The notes beneath the pieces were generated by a model. It had not been told where the DNA came from, did not search any database, and saw only the letters and a program-made list of their open reading frames with translations. A stretch of 64,000 nt of DNA from Cunninghamia lanceolata (taxonomy: Eukaryota; Streptophyta; Pinopsida; Cupressales; Cupressaceae): assembly GCA_027924645.1 (NCBI GenBank), contig BSBN01000233.1:10372501-10436500 (forward strand), given 5' to 3'. Shown here piece by piece: positions 55,184 to 64,000 of the stretch (position 1 is the first letter of the stretch; each line of letters begins with the position of its first letter). A program made the translations under genes and the position numbers.

Positions 55184-56176
55184 TATGCCTTATCGAAAGC
55201 CTCACTCAAGGTCTGGGGGTCTACCATGCGCACATGCCCTACTATCCCATTATTCAAACCTCTGATAAACTTGTGAACCAGAAGTTTTTTGTCATGGAGA
55301 TACTCCTCATAACATGACAACTCGGTGAACTTTCCCTCATAATGTGCTATAGTAAGCCCTTGATACTGTAAATTATGGAATTCATCAATGCGATGCTGCT
55401 TGTAGTGGTCTAATAGATATCACGCATTAAAGCACTTAATGAATGTATCCCATGAAAGTGTATCCAAAGAAAAGTGGTGCTTATACTCCTTAGTGCACCA
55501 CCAAGTTGATACTGCATCTCTCAACAGGTGAACCCTCATGCGTGCCTTCGTGTTGCCCTTGTAAGGACACAATGCAAAGCACCTGTCTAAACTAAGAAGC
55601 TAAGCCTCAGCTTTGGATCCCTCTATGGTCCCTGCGAAAGTAGGTGGATTCAGCCTAAGCAAGTCTTTGATAGGATCTCCTCGGTCTCTTTACCCTCTAA
55701 TAGACTCATCCCTACCATAATCATAAGGCCTATGATAATACTGCTCTACTCTCACTGGCTCCTCTCACCTTGCCTGGTGCGGAGGGCTCCTGCTACGACC
55801 TTTATAAGCTGATCCAACCTGTAGTCTCAAGAATCTCTATAAAGGGCTCTACTCATGGCACCGCTCGAGGCTTGACGTAGGGCTCAACACATGGCTCAAC
55901 ACGTGGCTTGGCACATAGCTCCTCACATGGCTCCTCTCACGGATCAATGTGGGGCTCGACATGTGACTCTGTTATCATTGGTGGTAACCTCTCTAACACA
56001 GCCTATAAAGCCTATAAGATTTGTGGTCTAATATTAGGTACAGGTAGTGCCTGCAATGTCGGCTACTCTGGTGGGGCTGGTGGTTTGTAACCCTTTGTTG
56101 AATACTCATTCTCATCTCATATCTCTATGGATGATGTGCCCCTTGAGCATGCTCACCTAACTCATCGTTGAGGCAT
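55184..56176 (-). pseudogene. Element A gag N-terminal part and Gag core
   Basis: On the minus strand an ATG at 56174-56176, 81 nt after the tRNA-Met primer site, starts gag (MPQR, then TGA). Further in, 55184-55620 encodes a typical chromovirus Gag core: CLDRCFALCPYKGNTKARMR, STWWCTKEY, YQGLTIAHYEGKFTELS, KLLVHKFIRGL. At least three TGA codons stand where CGA (Arg) is expected. Between the start and the core (55850-55965) is a degenerate short repeat. The gene continues at 5787 beyond the inserted array. Dead. Confidence 0.8.
55850..55965. repeat. Degenerate minisatellite in element A gag
   Basis: Variants of GGCTCAACACATGGCTC follow one another about six times with drifting spacing. They lie in the gag region between the start and the core. 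Confidence 0.5.
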
Positions 56177-56257
56177 CCTACAAGAACAAGGTATTCATGA
56201 ATCAATTGAAGTTGCAGAAAATATAATGTGCCCAAACAAGCCCATTGTTTAAACTTG

Positions 56258-56270
56258 GGCTCTGATACCA
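56258..56270 (-). other. Primer binding site (initiator tRNA-Met) of element A
   Basis: The minus strand reads TGGTATCAGAGCC, the well-known complement of the plant initiator tRNA-Met 3' end, 2 nt after the LTR end at 56273. Typical of chromoviruses. Confidence 0.93.
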
Positions 56271-56272
56271 AA

Positions 56273-59200
56273 TGTCTTGCCCATATTTCCCATGTGGTTA
56301 CGACATGCAACACGTGTCATGTCCAGATTTATCATGTGGTCATGACATGAAATATCAAAAACTTTTCCACATGTCCCTAGAAACCCCCTCACACACGTCC
56401 GCATGCTTGGTGGCAATACGCATAAGGCATAAACATGTTAGTCAAACTCAAGAAAGAGCATTTACATACATAATCCTCTATATGATGATAGCCAACTAGG
56501 GGGTTATGTGATGCAAGGAGTGTCACTTCTAGGGTTAGGATCGAATGGACCTGAACCCTAAGTTTCCTAAGTGAGTGACATGATTCCCACAGGAGTTGAA
56601 ATCCAACCCTAATTCTAGAGCATAAAAATAGATTAAAATACACCTTTGTTAAAAATAATAATTGTAAGGTAAAATAAATGTTAACTAATGTGAAGGGAAT
56701 TCACTTAAACAACTACCCTTAGTCTCAGAAAATTTTGGCAGCATAACTCGTTATTATCGTTTGAAATAAATGTTTTTAAAAAAGGTCTCAATCGAAAACA
56801 TTTAGGAGAAAATTAAATAAATAATTAAAAAGATTAATTTAAATCTACCTAATAGCATTATAAAAAATACCACCCGATTAATAAAAAATCAAATTAAATA
56901 ATTAATCCCAAAAATAAAATCATCTACAAATAAATATAATTCCAACAATTATATTTATTCAATTAAATCAAGGTAAAATTAAAATCAATAAATAAAATTA
57001 TAGAATTTGCCCTCCATTTACTAACTCATTAAATAAAACAAGACACTAAGTAATTACTTACCCCTAAATAAAATACAATAATATAACCCAACTATTAATA
57101 ATAACCCAAACAAATAAGTTTATAGATAAGGTAAAATATGATTTCCCCTTATCAATTAAAAGGAATTGGACTTAGAAATCTCCCACTCAAATGTAAGTCA
57201 AAAAGTGAACTAATTTAAACAAATCCCATGAGAATAGAAGAGAGAAATTTAAATTCACAGTCACAAAAGAAAGCAAGGCAAAATTAAAAAAAAAAAACAA
57301 ATAAATAATAAAAGTTTCCCTCAAAAGCCCTAAAAGCGTCCTCTATTATTTTATGATTTCCTCTCTTACCCTAACTCTATTCCTTTCTTCAATCCATTTC
57401 TTTTCTTCTTTCATTTTGTTTCCTCCATTCTATTTGTTTTCTCTTGGGTTGTAGGTTGGGTTTTCATCTCAATGGCTTGGGCAGCCATGAAAATACCTCA
57501 CAAAGAGGTATATAGTCATTTTATATATGCAGAGGGGTTTCATTTTTTTGCTATATATATATACATTTTTTGTTTTAGCAATTAACAAAAGATAACAACC
57601 AGAAGAACTGAGGTTGAAATGCAGGCCATAGCAGCCAAGGCAGCGACTGAAAAGGGAGACGTCACAGTTATCAAACGAAATGCTGGTTTAAAGTTTGTAG
57701 AGGTGGCGTCAAGGGTGTAGGTGGGGGTTCGGCCCCCTCCCCACACCCGCGGCCATAAAAAATAATATGGTTGGTGGCAGCTATGGTCGTCGTCCACCAT
57801 GGTAGCTTTTTTTGTTTAAAACTATCAACCATAAAATCTTAGGGTTTGGCCCAGTAGTGCTAAATTTCTATTTTCACTTATTTTTGCTATTCTGTGAAAA
57901 AAAATAGTGGTAAATATAATGTCATCCGATCATTTAAAATGCATATCAATGGTATAAAATAATATATATATGATAGTGGATCAGTTGGCATACCTTGCCT
58001 TGGAGCCCATGGCCTCCTTTGTGCAACATAGTAGACTTGATCTTCCTCAACCTGGATTGGATACAGTAAGGCACACAAAAATAGTGAGGTTTAAAATGCC
58101 TTCTTCACAATTATATATATATATATATATATATATTCCATGAACAACACTTAACTAAAATAAAATAAATCAGATTAGGAAGGCTTGAAAGAAACTAAGT
58201 ATATACTCATTTTTCTTGGCAAAAATAAAATATGACAGTCACATTGTTTTTGTCCTTTATTTGAAAACAGTAAATAATATGAGGGAATAAACACATTTTT
58301 GTTTTTGTTTTTAAGAACCATATCAATTAGAGCTTAACTACTTTCTTTTCTATTCTAAAATTTAAACAGTAACTATTGTATTTGCACACAAATAAATGTA
58401 TCCACAATAATTATATCTTTTCCATACCATGAAACACATGAATATATAAAGAAGATAATATCCATTAAAGGGCAGCAAGGAATCTTTTCTTTCTTTAACA
58501 ACAGCAACTAAACTTCATAAATAAATTGTTGAAACACTTGCAACATGAGGAAAGATTTTATTACACACTACAACATTGAGAGTTCCAACTTTGACAACAA
58601 AATACAATAAGGCTTCCAAGGCCATGGCTCACAAAAAACCATCATGATAATGAAAATGAGGCCACAATGGCCATTCTCCAAAGCTCCAAAACCACCAACA
58701 TAACCTACAATAAAATTTAAACACAAAGAGGGGGAAGCCAAGCCATGAAAACCACGCTCCTCCCTACCATAGACCCGCTAGTGGGTTATGCCCGAGCTGG
58801 GAGGTAGATCTCACATGGGTTTAACCATTCCACAATAAAAATCAAAATGTAACACAAAATCACCCATGGTTTTTACACAAAACAAAACTCATAGAAATGA
58901 GTTTGGAGGGGTAGGGGAGTGGACCACTCGACTCAAGAAGTCACTCCAAAACTCATAGTCTTAAACACCACAAGGCCTCAAGCCAAAATAACACCTCCAT
59001 GAAATACAAAATCACCATGGCACTCATGCCAACCAAAATAATCCCATACTCCATATAATTCCCTCAAGGCCATAATAATAGTAACACCAGGAGGGTGACC
59101 TCGAGGAGGTTCACTCCTCCACCACCCCACACAAGTTGAGCATTTTCTCCAAAAGGAGAGGCTTTTACCAACACCCAAAACCCACAAAAAAGGAAAATAA

Positions 59201-60668
59201 CACCCAACATAATTTTCAAGCACATAAGCAAAAAAGAAACAAGCATAAGGAATGTCTAAATACCATAGTGCTTACATTAAGAGCCCAACAATGGATGCAA
59301 GTTGAAGAAGAGCCCACAAGCTTTGTCCAAGCCTCCAAGCCTCCAATCCTCCAAGTTCATCTAACTCCTTCCAAAAAACCTCCAAGGATAGAAAAATTTC
59401 AAAAAGTAAGAACCCCCAACTCCTCTCCAAGAGGAGATAAAATAGGCCTCCAATCTAGGCCTTGAGGAATGAGGTGACACATGTCACCTTCTCCTTCCTC
59501 ATCCCATGTCACTTGCAAGGGAGAAGGAATTTGAGGGTGACATGTGTCACCCTCTTATCCATTCAAACCTTCATCCTCTCCAGTTGTGCTCTCACACATG
59601 TGTGAGAGACAAAGTGGAGAGGTGGCATTTCTCTCTATGGCTCCATGAGGATAAGGGATGACATATGCCATCCTCTTATCCTCCAAGAGACTCCTCTCAC
59701 TCCAAGATGCACTCACACATGTGTGAGAGTCTTGGAGGGAGGTTCCACACACTTGGGGGTCTTGAAGACCCCCAAGTCTTCATGGTGGAGGAATCCCCAA
59801 GCCTCAGGAAGGGAGATGGGCCTTTTCTAAGGCATGACTCATCTCCCACCCTTAGCCATTTTCAATTTTCGTCATTTTTACTAAACCCAAGTTTAGGTTG
59901 AATAGATGGGAGTTACCCTAGGGTTTAGTAAGTCCAAATGGACCCTATACCCTAGGGGTACCACCTAGGGTTAGTTTGGACCTCAAATAAACACTTAGGG
60001 AGGTGTAAAATCACATTAAATGACCCAAAAATTAAAAAAAACACCAAATGGTGTGAATTAAAACAAAAGCTTTACAACACATCAATTAAATTAAATAAAA
60101 GGGGTGAACTAGGCCAATTAATTAAATGCAAGCATTCACGAAACATCATTCAATCAAACATGATCCTCATCCCTCTTGGGAATGGATCGGCTTAACAAGG
60201 AAACACATAAGTGTGAGATCGGCCTTCGATTTTCCGTGGCCTAGAAAATCACTTGCGCACTTGAGAAATGGTCAATCAAATATAGATATATCATAGCTGA
60301 AGCAACAAAATGTAATAATCATGTCATCGCATAATTCATACACAACATTAAACAACTCACATCATAATTAAGATTTATAATTGCATTTTCTATGAACTCA
60401 GAAATTAGAATCACATAGTACATCCATATAATGAGATCATAGTCAACATTACTAATAATCATCAAATGTATCTCACATGTCTAACTTCATAAGAGCATCA
60501 AAATAGGAAAAAGTCAAATCACCACATAACTAATCAAAGCTAATCTAAAATTATGAGATATAGTCTAAATCTGCATAATAGAAATCAATAGTCTCTAAAT
60601 GTCTAGAAATGTCTCCAATTGTCATATGAAATGATCAAAATAGGGAAGTGAAATAAATAGGCCTCACA
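56273..60668 (-). repeat. 4.4-kb LTR shared by Tekay-like elements A and B
   Basis: Bounded on the left by TGTCTTG next to the tRNA-Met primer site of A and on the right by CTCACA next to the polypurine tract of B; 4,396 bp. Its last 2,181 bp match the window start (1-1894). The first 2,215 bp have no second copy in the window, and the two halves are not similar to each other, so this is one LTR, not two side by side. The sequence is AT-rich with a poly-A run near 57287, a TATATATATA stretch at 57551-57562, a GGGGG/CCCCC hairpin at 57723-57737 and hairpins at 59533-59554 and 59751-59777. I see no gene. Confidence 0.8.
58111..58136. repeat. AT dinucleotide microsatellite
   Basis: About twelve uninterrupted TA units inside the shared Tekay LTR. 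The equivalent site in the left LTR lies outside the window. Confidence 0.9.
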
Positions 60669-60680
60669 TCCTCCCCCTCT
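60669..60680 (-). other. Polypurine tract of element B
   Basis: The minus strand reads AGAGGGGGAGGA directly before the TGTGAG start of the LTR, identical to 1895-1906. Confidence 0.85.
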
Positions 60681-60727
60681 AGGACTAAACTTTCTCCTAG
60701 AAGTCATCAAAAAGGTGAGGATAGAGT

Positions 60728-62040
60728 GTCCTCAATCTAGGTGCATCCTCCCAAGTTGTCGTGACCTCATCATACTGATCTCACTGGACCCTAACCTTGT
60801 CCAGCTCTTGACCTCGAAGGCCTAGCATCTGATGAGCCAATATGCGAATTGGCTCCAAAGCCAACTACCCGTCTGCCTCTACATGTAGAGCACCCTAGTC
60901 CAATACATGAGATAAATTAGATATATATCACCATAATACAAGGACATAAAAAATATCATGGATGCGTGACAGGCTAAGTGGCAACACTAGATGGTAGGCT
61001 ATAGGTCCTATCTATTCCAAGATCTTGAAAGGTCCTACAAGGCGTGATGTGAGCTTACAGCCATTTTCATAACAGATTGGACTCTTGTGTGGCCACATTC
61101 TCATGAATACTCTGTCACCAACTAAAAAGCTCCGATCTAGTCTCTTAGCATTGGCATACTTCTTCTATCGATCCTATGCCTCCTGAAGTCTCTACCTAAT
61201 CAGTGTGATCTACTACTCCATATCCTAAACCAACTCTGTCCTCTATCCAATCCTAACTCAATGGTGTCCTGCAAGGTCTGTCATACAAAGCCTGATAAGG
61301 AGGCATACCCAATGAGCTGTAATGCCCATTATTGTAGGCAAACTCAACCAGATATAGATACTCCTCCCATCTAGATTGGTGGTCCATGACATACATACAG
61401 AGCATATCCTCTAATACCTGATTCACCCTCTTTGTCTGACCATCTATCTTGGGGTGATAAGCAGAGCTAAATTTGAAATGTGTGCCCAACACCTGCTGCA
61501 AAGCCCTCCAAAAGACTGAAGTGAACATTGAGTCCCTATCAAAAATGATACGGAGAGGTACCCCATGTAATCTCACAATGTCATCCAATAATCCTCTCAC
61601 CACTGCTAGTGCATTGTATGCGTGTGTACAGGTGATAAATGTGCCACCTTGGTCAACTTGTCAACTGTCACCATGATGGAGTCATGGTGGCGAGAAGACA
61701 TAGGAAGACCAACAATGAAATAGATGGAAATGGGACATCTCGTGAGGGTATAAAAGACCTGCTGGATGTTGATGTCCAACCTTGACTCTCTAGCATTCAA
61801 GGCATTGAGCAATAAACTCTACAATATCCCGTCTCATACCCGCCCAATGATACAACTATCACAAGTTGGCATGCATCTTCTTCACCCCTGGGTGTGTTGC
61901 ATAAGGTGCTCTGTGAGACTTTGATAACACTACAATACGTAGGTCACCTGCACTGGATACATAGATGCATTGTTGATGATGAAGTAACCCATCTGCCTCA
62001 AGGGAGTATCCTACAAACTTGCCCACAAGGGCCCTCTGTG
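60728..62040 (-). pseudogene. Element B integrase and chromodomain remnant
   Basis: The core reads LLDDIVRLHGVPLRIIFDRDSMF and AYHPKIDGQTKRVNQVLEDML (61253-61603), so the second Asp is present, but the Glu expected in DGQTERV is Lys here (QTKRV), which would kill strand transfer. The chromodomain end (about 60735-60850) keeps LGLRGQELDKVRVQ and then has TGA where the conserved Trp is expected. The frame is broken in several places. It aligns throughout with element A 1955-3260. Confidence 0.8.
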
Positions 62041-62239
62041 ATTGGATCTCCTATTGCACCTCAAGAAACCACTCATCCTTAGGTAAATGCTGAATAATGT
62101 ATCCCCTCAAGCCCACACTCAGAGTCAAGGTCAAGATCTTGTGGTGTCTCTAACTCAATGTGTCAGCAACCATGTTCTCCTTCCCTTTGATGTACTGGAC
62201 ATCAAATTTGTACTCACAAAGAAACTCCATCTGACGCTA

Positions 62240-63290
62240 CTAACAGACATTCAGATTCAGCTGCATGAATATGTATTGAAGGCTATGATGATCTAAGTGA
62301 AGCTCAAAGTGATGACCCAATAGGAAGTGTCTCCAACAAACTAGAGCATGAACCACTGTTGTAAGATCTAAATCATGAGTGGGGTAGTTCATCTCATGGG
62401 TCTTGAGCTTTTGCGACTCATATGTGATTGCTCTACCACCCTGCATAAGTACAGATCCCAAACCCTCAAGTGATGCATCAATGCAAACCATGAAATCCAT
62501 TGTTGGATCAGGAACCACTAAGATGGGAGCACTGGTAAGATGCTCCTTGAGGACCCCAAAGGCCCTCTCGCACTTCTCAGTCCAAGTAAAACTCTTCCCT
62601 TTCCGTTGAAGGGAAGTGATGGGGTGTGCTATCCTGGAAAAGCCCTCAACGAATCTATGGTAATAACTAGCTAACCCCATCAAACTCCTAACCTCTGTCA
62701 CACTGGTGGGTGTTGGCCAATCCCTAATAGCCCTAATCTTTGATGGATCTATGGAGATACCATCGCTAGATAGGATGTGCCCCAAATACTGCACCTCTAT
62801 AATGAAAAATGCACACTTCCTCAAGTTGCCATAAATATTTTGCTCCCTCAAGCATTGCAAAACCTGACGCAGGTGCTCCTCATGCTCCTCCTCAGTCCAT
62901 GAATAGATCAAAATATCATCAAAGAAAATAATCACAAACTGATCTAAGTAGCTACAGAACACCCCATTCATGAGACTCATGAACACTTCAAAGGCATTCA
63001 TCAAGCCGAAGGGTACCATAGTGAACTCATAGTGGCCATATCGAGTCTAGAAGGCAGTCTTATGGATGTCCGCCTCTATGATACACAATTGGTGATAACA
63101 AGACTTCAAGTCTATCTTAGAGAATACCCTGACTCCCTACATCTGATCAAAGAGATCGTCAATCCCAAGAAAAGGGTAACGGTTCTTCACTGTCACCTTA
63201 TTTAGCTGCCTATAATCCATGCACAGATGAAGAGACCCATCCTTCTCCTTCACGAAGTTGACTGGTGCACCCCAAGGTAAAACACTAGGT
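62240..63290 (-). pseudogene. Element B reverse transcriptase and RNase H remnant
   Basis: A 260-codon open stretch (62240-63019) starts [13 protein letters not shown] and includes the active site IIFFDDILIYS, then YYHRFVEGFSRIAHP and RNase H with CIDASLEG, DLDLTTV and LDHHSLQYIFM. In A the RNase H Glu site reads DLEL; here it reads DLDL. Upstream to 63290 the finger motifs are present but broken by stops. The first active-site position is Phe, and AFEVF replaces the usual APTVF, so the copy looks dead. Confidence 0.82.
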
Positions 63291-63667
63291 TAGATGTGCC
63301 CCTTCTCAAGCAACTCATCTAACTGTAACTTGAGCTCCATGAGCTCATGAGTGATCATCCTATAGGGTGCACGAGACACTAGCTCAACACCTGACACTAG
63401 ATTAATATGAAAGTCTACCTCTTGATGGGGTGGCATCCCTGGTAACTCTGGTGGAAACACATCAGCAAACTCTCTCAAGATGGGATGGTCATCTAATGAT
63501 GCCTCTGGCTTGTCCTTAGATCTATCACTAACAGTGATGGCAAACATTTGGCATCCCTTTCGCATGTAGTGCTTAAGCTGCGGAGTGTATATCATATGAA
63601 CTGCCTTGGGCTTCTGAATGCTCACTATCTCAACTGACGTACCATGATCGTCTAAGCAACTAATCAC
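63290..63667 (-). pseudogene. Element B protease-RT linker and RT start
   Basis: A 125-codon open stretch ends with FADVFPPELPGMPPHQEVDFHINLV and APYRMITHELMELKLQLDELLEKGHI, the standard start of the chromovirus RT. The N-terminal part is the linker after the protease. Stops on both sides separate it from the protease and the RT palm. Confidence 0.75.
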
Positions 63668-63670
63668 CTT

Positions 63671-63985
63671 TCAGCAACAATCTATCTTGGCTCTGTGAGT
63701 CGCAAGCTGGTCCATGCCTAAAACCACACCATAAGATCCTAAAGGCATAACCCTAAGGTCACATAATATGGTAAAGGCCCCCAAAGATATCTCACAGTTG
63801 TGGACTAGGGCATCTACTACCATCTTGGCCCCTGTGGCCAACTCAACCTCCCACCTATCACCCTGCCTAGAGGCCACCAGCCTGCAACGCTCCACTAAAG
63901 ATAGAGATATAAACAAATTAGTAGTGCTAGAGTTAAATAAAATAGAAATAGGGACATCCCTAATCATACCTAAGGTTTCAATCAC
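63671..63985 (-). pseudogene. Element B protease with lost active site
   Basis: Aligns with the element A protease (4967-5245), starting MIETLGMIRDVPISILF. The active-site triad DSG is NSS here, so the catalytic Asp is gone, and the frame ends in a stop after AKIDCC. Element B continues beyond the window edge, where its gag should lie. Confidence 0.8.
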
Positions 63986-64000
63986 TGATGCCTAAAAATT

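Noticed and set aside
57582..57800. 72-codon minus-strand frame in the shared Tekay LTR
   Set aside because: Low-complexity GC-rich stretch around a hairpin, no domain, no second copy to test conservation.
56273..60668. Two adjacent LTRs, one for A and one for B
   Set aside because: The halves do not resemble each other, and the 3' LTR of A (1-1894) matches only the right half.
1895..64000. Unit size of Tekay (about 9,383 bp) nearly equal to the Tat unit (9,365 bp), suggesting one repeat system
   Set aside because: The sequences, primer sites and LTRs are unrelated, so the similar length is chance.

Overview
The window is repeat-rich nuclear DNA from a land plant. It consists almost wholly of Ty3/gypsy LTR retrotransposons, and I see no host gene. 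A large-genome plant such as a gymnosperm is plausible, but species cannot be told from the sequence. The support is a Tat-lineage element (primer site matching plant tRNA-Arg(ACG), an archaeal-type RNase H in pol, GNGQAE integrase motif) inserted in Tekay/Del-like chromoviruses (tRNA-Met primer site, very long LTRs, remnant chromodomain). All elements read on the minus strand.

Layout. Positions 1-5787 are the left part of a decayed Tekay-like element A: partial 3' LTR 1-1894, polypurine tract, integrase/chromodomain, RT/RNase H, protease, gag C-terminus. Positions 5793-55178 are a 49,386-bp insertion flanked by one 5-bp target duplication (CTATG). The insertion is not one element but a head-to-tail array of a Tat-like element that shares LTRs: six LTRs of 2,561 bp alternate with five internal regions of 6,804 bp, an exact 9,365-bp period. 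Positions 55184-56272 resume element A (gag N-terminus, leader, tRNA-Met primer site). Positions 56273-60668 are one 4.4-kb Tekay LTR that serves both as the 5' LTR of A and as the 3' LTR of a second Tekay-like element B, whose pol runs from 60669 off the right edge. So both families show LTR-sharing tandem structure.

Tat-like unit. Each LTR carries a candidate TATA box and TGACGTCA sites on the minus strand. The LTR to the right of each internal region would drive gag (621 codons), then an in-frame TAA, then pol (protease, archaeal-type RNase H, RT, degenerate gypsy RNase H, integrase). Four of five pol frames and four of five full-length gag frames are uninterrupted. Copies differ by few substitutions and no net indels, and several markers alternate A-B-A-B along the array, which suggests growth by duplication of two-unit blocks or unequal exchange. 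An assembly artefact has to be excluded.

The main points for a second look are the array, the alternating markers, the shared in-frame gag stop, the missing polypurine tract with a tRNA/primer-site-like sequence in its place, the RNase H replacement, and the YQDD active site.
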